Source of the DNA: Gramella sp. Hel_I_59
GTDB taxonomy: Bacteria > Bacteroidota > Bacteroidia > Flavobacteriales > Flavobacteriaceae
NCBI RefSeq assembly: GCF_006714895.1
Contig: NZ_VFME01000001.1
Location: 2,232,001-2,296,000, forward strand
Direction of reading: 5' to 3'
Length of the DNA stretch: 64,000 nt
The position numbers and the translations under genes are program-made. Shown piece after piece: positions 1 to 8,460 of the stretch. The notes beneath the pieces are model-generated. The model had not been told where the DNA came from and did no database searches. It saw only the letters and a list, made by a program, of their open reading frames with translations. The number at the start of each line of letters is the position of its first letter. Position 1 is the stretch's first letter.

Positions 1-8
1 TTGTAGAG

Positions 9-836
9 ATGAGAAATTACACAATATTTCTATTATTGATCATATTTTTTTCCTCTTGTAAGGATGCAAAAGAAGGAAAGGGTACCATTGAATTAAAAGA
101 AAGTGCTTCTTCGAATTTAGAGGTTGATCATTTAAATATTTGGGTTAAAAACCCAAACATTGCTAAAGAGCGATTAATTAATATTGGATTTACTTCGGTT
201 CCAGATTCACTCTCAGCAGTACATGAAGGTCAAGGAACAGCAGGAAAGTACTTCAATTTTTTGAATGGCTACCTAGAACTGATTTTTGTTTATGATAAAA
301 ACGAGCTGGATGAAAACATTCAGAAAAATAAAAATCTAGATTTTATAAAAAGAGCCGACTTTGGGAAAAATGGTGCTTTACCGTTTAGCATTGCGCTTAA
401 AATGAAAAATTACAATCCAGAAAAAATTCCATTTGAAAAAGTAAGATATCATCAAGATTGGATGGACGATAATGCAAATATATACGCAGCTAGGAATTCA
501 AAAAAACTTCTTCAAGAACCTTCAATTTTCATAGTCTATCCAGAAATTGAGTCGGACAGCTTTGAAAATATGTCAGAGCTAAGTATTATTCCAGACGATT
601 ATGCATTTGCAAGAGATTTTTATAAGCATCCGAATGGAGCGGAAAAGATTACAAATATTATAATCACATCAACTGATTTAGATTTAAAAACAAAGACAAT
701 AAAAGCGGTTAATGCAATAACAAATTTAACTGTGAAAAATGGTCAAGAACATTTAATGGAACTTTATTTCGATAATCATATTCAGGGAAAAACATTTGAT
801 TTAAGACCTGAAATACCTCTGATTATAAACTTATGA
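9..836 (+). CDS. Lipoprotein with glyoxalase-like (VOC) segment
   Basis: 275 aa. Residues 1-17 are a lipoprotein signal ending in the lipobox FSSC, so the protein is probably anchored through Cys17. Residues 38-95 (DHLNIWVKNP, then HEGQGTAGKYFNF and YLELIFV) resemble the first half of a vicinal-oxygen-chelate domain, with His41, His72 and Glu90 as possible metal ligands. The substrate cannot be told. It is the gene of the first, left-truncated cassette; its ATG lies only 8 bases into the window. Downstream it is closed by attC 1. The fold assignment is by motif resemblance only. Confidence 0.6.
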   Translation: MRNYTIFLLLIIFFSSCKDAKEGKGTIELKESASSNLEVDHLNIWVKNPNIAKERLINIGFTSVPDSLSAVHEGQGTAGKYFNFLNGYLELIFVYDKNELDENIQKNKNLDFIKRADFGKNGALPFSIALKMKNYNPEKIPFEKVRYHQDWMDDNANIYAARNSKKLLQEPSIFIVYPEIESDSFENMSELSIIPDDYAFARDFYKHPNGAEKITNIIITSTDLDLKTKTIKAVNAITNLTVKNGQEHLMELYFDNHIQGKTFDLRPEIPLIINL

Positions 837-851
837 CGTACAACAAACGTT

Positions 852-984
852 TGCCAACATCGGTTGATCGCAAATAACGGGTATTGCAAAAAAAGTGTAA
901 TTTTAGAAACCAGGAAACAAAAGAGTTAATCCGACAAGTCCGCGTCCCTACTCCCGCAACTTGCGATAACCGTAACCGTTAGCC
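852..984 (+). repeat. attC 1 (type B)
   Basis: R'' TGCCAAC at 852-858 and R' GTTAGCC at 978-984. Inner arms CGGTTgATCGCAA and TTGCGATAACCG pair with one extra G left unpaired, a rare base here. Spacers are AT on the left and TAACC on the right. By analogy with integrons, strand exchange falls between G978 and T979. Sequence just left of R'' (CAACAAACGT) continues the terminal complementarity with the first cassette, whose beginning is outside the window. Confidence 0.9.
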
Positions 985-1014
985 AAAATTATTTATTATG
1001 AGAATCGTTATTAC

Positions 1015-2673
1015 ATGAATTGGATTCTAGGAACTATTATAGTTTTCATTCTAATCTATCTATTCAGTAATAGATTGAGAAAAGCGCGGAATAAATCTAT
1101 TAGTAAATCGTTGATTGAGAAATGGGGAAAACCCAAAACAGAGAAATACTTCGATTTCAAGTTAATTGAATTATTTTTTAAAAACCATAAATTAAAGAAA
1201 ACAGCATATCAGGTAATTTCTGATCATACTTGGTTAGACTTAGACATGAACGAAGTGTTCAAATTCTTAGATAGAACTAGCTCTAAGATTGGACAACAAT
1301 ATTTGTACTTTAAAATCAGAACAATCACACATAGTTCTGACTTGAAAAGGTTTGGAAGGTTGACGGAGGTCTTCAGGTTAAATGAGCAATTGCGAAATGC
1401 ATGTCAATTACAATTAACGTCTCTATCAAATAATAAAGCATACTTCTTCGAAGAAATATTTCGTGATAAGGAAGTACAGAAATCTCAAAAAATTTGGTTA
1501 TTCCGATTTTTATCGATTTCAGCAATTGCAATCATTATCCTCAGCTTCTTGAACTCCACCTGGTTTCTTGCCCTTATTCCATTATTCTTTATCAATCTAA
1601 TCTTTCATTACAAAAACAAATCATCGATACAGATGTATTTGAGTGGCGTAGGCCAATTAGCTACGAGTTATCGGGTTGCTAGTGAACTTAAGTCTTCCGA
1701 AGAGATCAAATCTTTTTACAATGATTTCAAATACCTAAAGAACGTAAAGTCTATTTTATCTAATATAAGATTCATTGAGTGGGAAAAAAAGTTAGATAAC
1801 GAATACGCTTTATTATTCTGGTTTATATCAGAAATTATAAAGATCACATTTATTTTAGAACCCATTCTTTTTTATAGTTTTCAAAAATCATTGGAGAATA
1901 AAAAAGAAGACCTTAAGGAACTATTTATATTCATTGGAGAAATAGATTCAGCTATTTCTTGTGCATCAGTACAGACCGGTTTTGATAAATATTGCGAACC
2001 TAAATTTTTCAAAGATAAGCTCGTCATCACAGATCAAATGTATCACCCACTTATTGAAAATTGCGTTCCTAATAATCTTGTATTAGATGGCACAAGTTTA
2101 TTATTAACAGGTTCAAATATGTCGGGTAAGACGACATTTATTAGAACGTTTAGTATTAATGCTATTCTAGCACAAACATTAAATTTCTGTTTTGCGAAAA
2201 AGTTTGAATCTCCATTCTTTAAGATCTATTCTTCTATTCGAATTGCAGATGATCTAATTAATAATACCAGTTACTACTTGGAAGAGGTGGTAAGAATAAA
2301 AGAACTAGTCGATGCTTCCCATAGTGATGATCACCATCTTTTTATTTTAGACGAATTATTTAAAGGCACAAATACGTTAGAAAGAATAGCCGCTGGACAA
2401 TCAATTTTATCATATTTAAATAGGGACAAACATATCGTTATGGTTTCAACGCACGATTTGGAGCTTACTGACATACTTAAAAATAGAGGATATGCTTTGT
2501 ATCACTTTGCAGAAAAAATTGAAAATGATAAACTATATTTTGATCATAAGATCAAACCAGGTAAACCAGAAAATGGCAATGCAATCAAAATTTTAGAGCT
2601 ATATGATTATCCTAAAGAAATTATAGAAGACTCAGTAAGTATGAGTAAAATAACTTTGGCTAACAACGGTTAA
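1015..2673 (+). CDS. MutS-family ATPase with membrane segments
   Basis: 552 aa. A hydrophobic helix at residues 4-21 and a hydrophobic pair near 160-200 suggest membrane attachment. The C-terminal part is a MutS-type ATPase: Walker A GSNMSGKTT near residue 368, Walker B LFILDELFKGTN near 440, and the STHDLEL switch motif near 478. The mismatch-binding N-terminal domain of true MutS is missing, so a role in mismatch repair is not supported. Such membrane-linked MutS relatives are common in Bacteroidetes and their role is unknown. Its last residues (ANNG and the stop) are encoded by attC 2. Confidence 0.8.
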   Translation: MNWILGTIIVFILIYLFSNRLRKARNKSISKSLIEKWGKPKTEKYFDFKLIELFFKNHKLKKTAYQVISDHTWLDLDMNEVFKFLDRTSSKIGQQYLYFKIRTITHSSDLKRFGRLTEVFRLNEQLRNACQLQLTSLSNNKAYFFEEIFRDKEVQKSQKIWLFRFLSISAIAIIILSFLNSTWFLALIPLFFINLIFHYKNKSSIQMYLSGVGQLATSYRVASELKSSEEIKSFYNDFKYLKNVKSILSNIRFIEWEKKLDNEYALLFWFISEIIKITFILEPILFYSFQKSLENKKEDLKELFIFIGEIDSAISCASVQTGFDKYCEPKFFKDKLVITDQMYHPLIENCVPNNLVLDGTSLLLTGSNMSGKTTFIRTFSINAILAQTLNFCFAKKFESPFFKIYSSIRIADDLINNTSYYLEEVVRIKELVDASHSDDHHLFILDELFKGTNTLERIAAGQSILSYLNRDKHIVMVSTHDLELTDILKNRGYALYHFAEKIENDKLYFDHKIKPGKPENGNAIKILELYDYPKEIIEDSVSMSKITLANNG

Positions 2674-2790
2674 TCGCCAATAAGCGGCAGCGTTAGAAAG
2701 AAAACAATTAACTTGATCAACAAACTAATACTAAGCCGACACACCCGCGTCCCTTACTCCGCCAACTGGCGATAACCGAGACCGTTGTGC
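2658..2790 (+). repeat. attC 2 (type A)
   Basis: R'' GGCTAAC (2658-2664), R' GTTGTGC (2784-2790). Arms CGGTTaATCGCC / GGCGATAACCG with unpaired A; right spacer AGACC. The R'' box with the preceding bases matches the cassette start at 978 over 17 positions except the A/C at position 11. It supplies the stop codon of the MutS-like gene. Confidence 0.93.
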
Positions 2791-2808
2791 AAAATAATTT
2801 AGAAAGAT

Positions 2809-3762
2809 ATGGCCAAGCCAAGAATATTCGTAAGTTCTACATTTTATGATTTAAAACATATTCGATCATCCATGGATAATTTTATTGATGGTCTTGGATA
2901 TGAATCAATCTTATCAGAGAAAGGTGATATCGCTTACTCCTTTGACGTTCCTTTAGACGAATCATGTTATAGGGAAATCCAAAACATAGATATATTTGTA
3001 TTAATAATTGGAGGTAGATACGGATCAGAAATAAGTAAAGGAGATAAAAAACCTGATAAAAAATTCTTTGATAGATATGAAAGTATAACTAAAAAAGAAT
3101 ATGATACAGCTTTCAAAAAAGATATACCTATTTATATTTTAATTGAAACAAATGTGCACTCGGAATATAGAACATTTCTTCAAAATAAATCCAACAAGGC
3201 GATTAACTATGCCCATGTAGACTCAGTGAATATTTTTCACTTTATTGAAGAAATTTTATCTAAACCTAGGAATAATCCAATTCATCACTTTGAAAAATTT
3301 GAGCAAATTGAAAAATGGCTAAAAGAACAATGGGCTGGAAGTTTTAAAGAATTATTGTCTACTAAAGTGCGACAAAATGAAATTAAAACACTCAGTACAG
3401 AAATTAGTGAATTACAAGAAATTAATAAAACCTTAAAAACATATCTAGAGGCAGTTTTATCAGGGTCATCACCAGATAATTCTAGTAAACTTATTGAGTC
3501 TGAGAAGAAAAGATTAGAGGATGCTACAATACGTTTAGAACTCAAAAATAACAAGTGGTTTAAATTTATAAATACAGAAACCGGAATTGAAATTGATGAG
3601 TTTATCGAAATGATGATAAAGTCCAAAACATGGAGTCAATTTATGAAACAGATTAAAGATGATGATAGAAAACAATATGTTGACTTCATTTTACAAAGTG
3701 AACCACGAGCTATGAACGATTTAAATGAGTCAAGAAGAATTTTAGGTTTAAAGGAATTCTAG
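2809..3762 (+). CDS. DUF4062 protein
   Basis: 317 aa. The N-terminus (residues 3-75: RIFVSSTFYDLKHIR, ESCYREIQNIDIFVLIIGGRYGS) is a clear DUF4062 domain, a TIR-like alpha/beta fold that often caps NTPase and effector proteins in defence islands. Residues about 185-250 are heptad-rich and likely a coiled coil (EISELQEINKTLKTYLEAV). No NTPase or nuclease domain is attached, unlike many larger family members. It is the only gene of its cassette. A defence role is inference from the family. Confidence 0.8.
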   Translation: MAKPRIFVSSTFYDLKHIRSSMDNFIDGLGYESILSEKGDIAYSFDVPLDESCYREIQNIDIFVLIIGGRYGSEISKGDKKPDKKFFDRYESITKKEYDTAFKKDIPIYILIETNVHSEYRTFLQNKSNKAINYAHVDSVNIFHFIEEILSKPRNNPIHHFEKFEQIEKWLKEQWAGSFKELLSTKVRQNEIKTLSTEISELQEINKTLKTYLEAVLSGSSPDNSSKLIESEKKRLEDATIRLELKNNKWFKFINTETGIEIDEFIEMMIKSKTWSQFMKQIKDDDRKQYVDFILQSEPRAMNDLNESRRILGLKEF

Positions 3763-3773
3763 AAAATTACTTT

Positions 3774-3906
3774 GCACAACATCGGTTCATCGCAAATAAC
3801 GGGTATAGTCGAAAAAGTGTAATTTTAGAAACCAAGAAAGAAAATAGTTAATCCGACAAGTCCGCGTCCCTACACCCGCAACTTGCGATAACCGTAACCG
3901 TTGTGT
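3774..3906 (+). repeat. attC 3 (type B)
   Basis: R'' GCACAAC (3774-3780), R' GTTGTGT (3900-3906). Unpaired base C in the left arm; right spacer TAACC. The cassette ends 2784 and 3780 are complementary over 17 positions with one A/C mispair at position 11. Confidence 0.93.
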
Positions 3907-3932
3907 GCAATTAAAAAATAAAAATCCAATAA

Positions 3933-4622
3933 ATGAACTGTCCTCATTGTTTAGTAGAATTTCACGATAAAAAAGAAATAATTTTCCTGGGAAAAGATTC
4001 AAAAGGAGAATGGGCAATTGAAAAATTTGAATGTCCAAATCCTAAATGTAAAAAAGATATATATTTTCTTTTAAACGGAGAGTTCCATCATAATAGAAAT
4101 AATTTCATGTATTTCATAAGTAAAGATGAACACGGGTTTGAAAAAATAACATCTAGGAATTTAATTAGACCAAAAGGGTCTAGTAGACCACCAGTACCAA
4201 TTGAGGTTCCGGAAGATATTGCTAAAGATTATGATGAGGCTTGCTTAGTACTACCTGATAGCCCTAAAGCAAGTGCTGCATTAAGTAGAAGGGCATTACA
4301 ACATTTATTGAGAGATGCAGCAGATATAAAAAACGGAAATTTAGCAAATGAAATTAAACAAGTTTTAGATAGTAACAATTTACCATCTTACTTGTCAGAA
4401 AGTATCGATGCTATAAGAAATATAGGAAATTTTGCTGCCCATCCGTCGAAAAGTGAATCGACTGGAAAAATTGTAGAAGTTGAACCCGGAGAAGCTGAAT
4501 GGAATCTTGAAGTATTAGAAATGTTGTTCGACTTCTATTATGTACAACCTGAAAAAATAAAGCAACGAAGAGAGGCTTTGAATCAAAAATTAGGAGATAC
4601 AGGGAAATTTGACATGAAATAA
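3933..4622 (+). CDS. Zinc-ribbon DUF4145 protein
   Basis: 229 aa. The N-terminus holds CxxC (Cys3, Cys6) and CPNPKC near residue 33, a four-cysteine zinc ribbon. Residues 90-210 match DUF4145: PDSPKASAALSRRALQHLLRD and DAIRNIGNFAAHPS. DUF4145 is a helical domain related to HEPN-type modules and found alone or fused to restriction and effector enzymes. No catalytic domain is attached here, so a regulatory or adaptor role is possible. Sole gene of the cassette. Confidence 0.8.
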   Translation: MNCPHCLVEFHDKKEIIFLGKDSKGEWAIEKFECPNPKCKKDIYFLLNGEFHHNRNNFMYFISKDEHGFEKITSRNLIRPKGSSRPPVPIEVPEDIAKDYDEACLVLPDSPKASAALSRRALQHLLRDAADIKNGNLANEIKQVLDSNNLPSYLSESIDAIRNIGNFAAHPSKSESTGKIVEVEPGEAEWNLEVLEMLFDFYYVQPEKIKQRREALNQKLGDTGKFDMK

Positions 4623-4673
4623 AATCTAGAATTTTAATTCAACGTACTAAGAAAATCACGGGATTTTAACAGC

Positions 4674-4806
4674 ACACAACAACGGTTAATCGCCAATAGA
4701 CGGTAGCGTTAGGAAGAAAATATTTATCTTGACCAAGAAACCAATACTAAGCCGACAAATCCGCGTCCCTTACTCCGCCAACTGGCGATAACCGAGACAG
4801 TTGGCA
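4674..4806 (+). repeat. attC 4 (type A)
   Basis: R'' ACACAAC (4674-4680), R' GTTGGCA (4800-4806). Unpaired A; right spacer AGACA instead of AGACC. It marks the left edge of the composite ArsR-PhzF-SDR-MFS block. Confidence 0.92.
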
Positions 4807-4850
4807 ACAAGCTGAAAATAATTGAACTTCAAAAAAATAAATTTATTTTT

Positions 4851-4874
4851 ATATATCTAGATTTATAGATATAT
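4851..4874 (+). promoter_or_regulatory. Palindromic operator of the ArsR gene
   Basis: ATATATCTA (4851-4859) and TAGATATAT (4866-4874) form a perfect 9-bp inverted repeat around a 6-base spacer. It overlaps the -10 box TATATTTG (4870-4877) and lies just upstream of the ArsR-type start, the usual place for an autorepressor site. Confidence 0.7.
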
Positions 4875-4877
4875 TTG
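4870..4877 (+). promoter_or_regulatory. Bacteroidetes-type -10 box of the ArsR gene
   Basis: TATATTTG fits the phylum consensus TAnnTTTG exactly. The start codon follows at 4882, giving an almost leaderless transcript. No good TTG -33 element is seen. Confidence 0.55.
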
Positions 4878-4881
4878 TAAT

Positions 4882-5184
4882 ATGGATTTAAAGTCAGCAA
4901 CTGAAATAGGAAAATGTTTGTCTAATGAAACTAGGGTTCAAATAATGGAATGGTTGAAAGAACCCGAAAAAAATTTTCCGCCGCACGAAACATTAAAACA
5001 TTTTAACGATGGTGTTTGTGTAACTTACATAAAAGAAAAATCGGGACTGTCTCAATCCACAATTTCCACTTACTTAACAAATATGGAAAAATGTGGGCTT
5101 TTAATTTCTTCAAGACACGGAAAATGGTCCTATCTAAAAAGAAATGAGGATGTAATCAAACAATATTTAGACTTTATAAAATAA
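4882..5184 (+). CDS. ArsR-family winged-helix repressor
   Basis: 100 aa. The sequence ATEIGKCLSNETRVQIMEWL followed by CVTYIKEKSGLSQSTISTYLTNMEKCGLL is a typical ArsR winged helix, with the recognition helix near residues 53-70. The pair of cysteines of metal sensors (ELCVCD) is absent, so a metal ligand is not indicated. It probably represses itself and the PhzF gene 71 bases downstream, since similar half-sites occur before both. Start ATG 4882 is preceded by its own promoter and operator. Confidence 0.88.
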   Translation: MDLKSATEIGKCLSNETRVQIMEWLKEPEKNFPPHETLKHFNDGVCVTYIKEKSGLSQSTISTYLTNMEKCGLLISSRHGKWSYLKRNEDVIKQYLDFIK

Positions 5185-5201
5185 AAAAAAAATAAAATAA
5201 C

Positions 5202-5223
5202 ATATCTACATTTCTAGAAGTAA
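5202..5223 (+). promoter_or_regulatory. Second ArsR operator-like site
   Basis: ATATCTA at 5202-5208, a 6-base spacer, then TAGAAGTAA. The left half equals the operator at 4851 and the spacing is the same; the right half is degenerate. It lies before the PhzF gene. Confidence 0.4.
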
Positions 5224-5285
5224 GGAAGTATAAAACTAAGGATGCTTACATAAAAGTGACCTATTCATCACAAAATTTGATAATT

Positions 5286-6074
5286 ATGGAACATAAAATA
5301 TTTCAAATAGACGCATTCGCTGATAAGGTTTTTTCAGGAAATCCGGCAGCGGTCTGTCCACTTGACCAGTGGTTGAGTGATGACATATTGCAAAAAATAG
5401 CAATGGAAAATAATTTGGCTGCAACCGCTTTTTTTATAAAACAAAATGAAGAATATGAAATAAGATGGTTTACCCCCACTGCTGAACTTGAACTTTGCGG
5501 ACACGGCACTTTGGCAGCAGCTTTTGTATTATTTAACTATGAAAAGCACGACGGAAATACGATTAATTTTTATTCAAAAAGAAGTGGGTCCTTAACGGTG
5601 ACTTTGGAAAGGGAATTGATATCCTTGAATTTTCCAGCCAGGAATGTTGAAAAAATTAAAATTTCAGAGGAGATAAAAGCTGGATTTAATATAAGGCCCA
5701 AAGCTGCCTATAAAGGTAAAACAGACTTCCTGCTGGAATTTGAAAATGAAGATGAAATAAGAGGAATAATTCCTGTACTCAGTGCTATTTCAGAACTAAA
5801 AGGCCGGGGTGTTATAGTAACTGCTAAAGGTGATAAGGTTGATTTCGTATCTCGTTTTTTTGCTCCACAATCTGGCATTAACGAAGATCCGGCAACGGGT
5901 TCGGCACATACTACTTTAATCCCCTACTGGGCAAAACAGCTCAATAAAAATGTTCTAACAGCAAGACAACTTTCAGCTCGTAAAGGATATTTACAGTGTA
6001 AATATTTGAACGACCGAGTTGAAATAAAAGGTCGGGGAAGATTGTATTTAACCGGTAAAATATATCTAGAATAA
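5286..6074 (+). CDS. PhzF-family isomerase/epimerase
   Basis: 262 aa from ATG 5286, about the usual PhzF length. GNPAAVC near residue 18, the substrate-loop motif ELELCGHGTLAAAFVLF near 70 and NEDPATGSAHTTLIPYW near 205 are the two-domain signature of the family (diaminopimelate-epimerase fold with an acidic catalytic residue). PhzF relatives isomerise small metabolites; the substrate here is unknown. A GTG at 5256 would extend the protein by 10 residues that lack family similarity. It follows the ArsR gene and was probably the end of an original ArsR-PhzF cassette. Confidence 0.9.
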   Translation: MEHKIFQIDAFADKVFSGNPAAVCPLDQWLSDDILQKIAMENNLAATAFFIKQNEEYEIRWFTPTAELELCGHGTLAAAFVLFNYEKHDGNTINFYSKRSGSLTVTLERELISLNFPARNVEKIKISEEIKAGFNIRPKAAYKGKTDFLLEFENEDEIRGIIPVLSAISELKGRGVIVTAKGDKVDFVSRFFAPQSGINEDPATGSAHTTLIPYWAKQLNKNVLTARQLSARKGYLQCKYLNDRVEIKGRGRLYLTGKIYLE

Positions 6075-6080
6075 AAACAA

Positions 6081-6091
6081 CAGTTGCTAAC
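6081..6091 (+). repeat. Remnant cassette end (R''-like)
   Basis: CAGTTGCTAAC matches the end expected for a cassette beginning GTTGGCAACAA at 4800: 8 of 9 outer bases pair, followed by the A/A and A/C at positions 10 and 11 seen elsewhere. The attC arms that should follow are missing and SDR/MFS sequence continues instead. It looks like the scar of an insertion or deletion. Confidence 0.5.
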
Positions 6092-6126
6092 GTTTAAAGA
6101 CACAATAAAAACCAATAACTTAAGAT

Positions 6127-6729
6127 ATGAAAATTTTAATAATAGGAGGAAACGGAACCATAGGAAAAAAAGTAGTTTCTCATTTTGAAAAAGATAATGA
6201 GGTTTTAATCGCAGGGCGCAAAAATAGAGAGTTAACTGTGGAGATTGCCGACAGTAAATCGATTAGGGAAATGTTCGAGAAAACTGGAAAGTTGGATGCA
6301 ATTATTTGCATTGCAGGAGAAGCAAAATGGGCTAATTTCAACGAACTGACCGAGGAAGATTACTATATTGGTTTAAAAAGTAAACTAATGGGTCAGGTAA
6401 ATCTTGTGAGAATTGGCAAAGAGTTTTTAAACCCCAAAGGCTCAATTACGCTTACAACAGGTATTTTGGCTGATGAACCAGTAGTGCAGACAACAAGTGC
6501 TGCAATGGTAAATGGTGCTATTCACAGTTTTGTAAAAGCAGTAGTTTTGGAAATGGAGAATAATTTGAGAGTCAATGTAGTTTCTCCAGATATGGTAGAA
6601 GACGCTTATGAAAAATATAAGGATGTTTTTCCGGGCCATAACCCTGTACCGATGAGCAAAGTCATTAATGCTTATGTAAAAGGTATTATGGGAAAAGTAA
6701 ACGGAAAAATTATTCGGGTTAGTGCATAA
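6127..6729 (+). CDS. Short-chain dehydrogenase/reductase family protein
   Basis: 200 aa. The N-terminal GGNGTIGKKVV is the Rossmann TGxxxGxG-type nucleotide-binding turn; DAIICIAGEA corresponds to the NAG segment and SITLTTGILAD to the catalytic-serine strand. The canonical YxxxK is replaced by AAMVNGAIHSFVKA (no Tyr), as in a short subfamily of about 200 aa often annotated SDR. Substrate unknown. It lies in the block between the cassette scar at 6091 and the truncated attC 5. Confidence 0.85.
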   Translation: MKILIIGGNGTIGKKVVSHFEKDNEVLIAGRKNRELTVEIADSKSIREMFEKTGKLDAIICIAGEAKWANFNELTEEDYYIGLKSKLMGQVNLVRIGKEFLNPKGSITLTTGILADEPVVQTTSAAMVNGAIHSFVKAVVLEMENNLRVNVVSPDMVEDAYEKYKDVFPGHNPVPMSKVINAYVKGIMGKVNGKIIRVSA

Positions 6730-6975
6730 AAAGCCATAAGCACGCCAGGGGAACCTATGAAGCATCGTTTATTCCGATAAATTCGTCAGTGGAGATACAA
6801 GCTATTTTTGAAGTGGAGTAAAATCTTATTTAAAAACTAATTCCCTACCTATTTATTCATAAGTCATTTTCAAGTTTATGTTCAGGTCATGAACTCACCT
6901 GTTAGTACGCTGGTGTTAACAAACACAAGAGCTTACGCCAACAACGAATACCAAAATCTATAAAAAATTATTGCT

Positions 6976-8214
6976 ATGAGGTTATCATTTCAATATTCTC
7001 GAAAAATTAAAAAGGACAAAAGCAGCAAAAGTATTCCCTGGAGCATTAATTCTAAAGGTTTACTATTATTATTGGGGGTGATTTTTATGGCATCTAATTT
7101 AAGGGCTCCACTCACTTCTGTTGGTCCGGTTGTAGATGAAATAAGCAAAGCTTTATCGCTTTCCAATACGGCGGCGGGATTAATCACGACCATACCGTTA
7201 ATCGCATTTTCCTTATTATCAGGGATCATCCCTAAGTTTTCAAAGAAATATGGAATGGAACTCGTTTTATTATGGTCTTTAATATTATTGAGCATCGGGC
7301 TTACTTTTCGTTCCCTGGGTAGTATCGTCACCCTATTTTTGGGAGCCGGTTTGGTAGGAGCGGCTATTACTGTGGGTAATGTATTAATGCCTGCTTTTAT
7401 AAAAAATAAATTTCCCAATCACATAGGTGCTATGATGGGGGTTTATTCGGTTATGATGAACTTGACTGCTGCCCTGGCTGCAGGCTTTAGTATTACCTTG
7501 GGTAACATTTCTGGTTTAGGCTGGAAAGGCTCCATTGGAATATGGCTTGTACTATCACTTATATGTATTCCTATATGGTTACCTCAGGTGAAAGAAAATC
7601 GAAAGGCTACAAAACTCAAGGTGTCAACAGAAAGATCTGTCACAAATCTATATAAATCTAGGCTGGCCTGGGCAATTACTGTTTTTATGGGCGTACAATC
7701 CCTGATGTATTATTGCCTTGCGGCCTGGCTTCCTAAAATTATGCAAACCTGGGGTATGGCGGAAGGAGATTCTGGATGGATATTATCTTATGTTCATTTT
7801 GCACAACTTCCAATGGCACTTTTTGGCGCTATTATAGCCGGAAAAATGAAGAACCAAAAACTACTTGCTGTGATAATAGGAGTTTTGTATGCGACAGGAA
7901 TAGTAGGAATTCTTTTTTTTAAAACAGAGTATATTGTTTTATGGAGTATATTGATTGGTCTGGCAAGTGGTTTGGCTTATAGCTTATCGATGTTATATTT
8001 AGTTCTTCGTACCAAAAATACAACACAGGCAACTGAAATGTCCGGTATGGCACAAGGATTTGGATATCTTATAGCAGCTTGCGGTCCACCGCTGTTTGGT
8101 GCTTCTTTTGATATCACCCAATCTTGGATATTTTCGCTTGTTCTGCTATTAGTAATGTGTTTTATACTATGTTTCACGGGAATTATAGCCGGAAAAGCTA
8201 CTCAGATTGAATAA
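6976..8214 (+). CDS. MFS transporter, CynX/NimT type
   Basis: 412 aa with about 12 hydrophobic segments. The stretch ASNLRAPLTSVGPVVDEI in helix 1 is characteristic of the CynX/NimT (cyanate/nitroimidazole) branch of the major facilitator superfamily. Expected to sit in the inner membrane and export or import a small organic anion; the substrate is not deducible. 246 bases of unremarkable sequence separate it from the SDR gene, so it may have its own promoter. Base composition is richer in G/C-containing codons (GGG, GCC, CTG) than the neighbouring cassettes, consistent with a separate origin. Confidence 0.88.
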   Translation: MRLSFQYSRKIKKDKSSKSIPWSINSKGLLLLLGVIFMASNLRAPLTSVGPVVDEISKALSLSNTAAGLITTIPLIAFSLLSGIIPKFSKKYGMELVLLWSLILLSIGLTFRSLGSIVTLFLGAGLVGAAITVGNVLMPAFIKNKFPNHIGAMMGVYSVMMNLTAALAAGFSITLGNISGLGWKGSIGIWLVLSLICIPIWLPQVKENRKATKLKVSTERSVTNLYKSRLAWAITVFMGVQSLMYYCLAAWLPKIMQTWGMAEGDSGWILSYVHFAQLPMALFGAIIAGKMKNQKLLAVIIGVLYATGIVGILFFKTEYIVLWSILIGLASGLAYSLSMLYLVLRTKNTTQATEMSGMAQGFGYLIAACGPPLFGASFDITQSWIFSLVLLLVMCFILCFTGIIAGKATQIE

Positions 8215-8262
8215 GATTTAATTACTAAAGTAATTGAATATAAAAGAAATATTTATAAAAAA

Positions 8263-8290
8263 AGCAGGATTAATCACCTGCTCAGAGTCA
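8263..8290 (+). terminator. Possible terminator after the MFS gene
   Basis: AGCAGG (8263-8268) pairs with CCTGCT (8277-8282) around an 8-base loop. Upstream is an A-rich run and downstream a weak T-rich stretch, so it could act in either direction. Short stem. Confidence 0.35.
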
Positions 8291-8357
8291 AATTTCTTTT
8301 TATCTTAATTTCCTGTTATTTCAAATAATTTTTCTAAACGCTGCTTAATTTGCTCTT

Positions 8358-8430
8358 AAGTAAGAAAATTTTAAGCCGACAAATCCGCGTTCCTTACTCC
8401 GCCAACTGGCGATAACCGAGACCGTTGGCA
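8358..8430 (+). repeat. attC 5, right part only (type A)
   Basis: From the middle (AAGCCGACAAATCCGCG) to R' GTTGGCA (8424-8430) the sequence is a normal type A site with spacer AGACC. The R'' box, left arm and most of the centre are missing; unrelated sequence begins left of about 8358. It should not be able to fold as a full attC. Confidence 0.8.
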
Positions 8431-8460
8431 ACAAGCTTGACATAAATTGAACAAAGAATA

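Noticed and set aside
1494..1682. 62-residue frame inside the MutS-like gene
   Set aside because: Alternative frame of a gene with clear Walker motifs.
3787..4038. Minus-strand frames over attC sites with a recurring QRLRLSQVAG...TRTCR motif (also at 13734, 14499, 22417, 31377, 53896)
   Set aside because: They are translations of the attC repeat on the opposite strand, not genes; the common motif follows from the shared site sequence.
6730..6975. Possible gene or RNA between SDR and MFS
   Set aside because: No frame, hairpin or promoter of note; I see nothing to annotate in these 246 bases.
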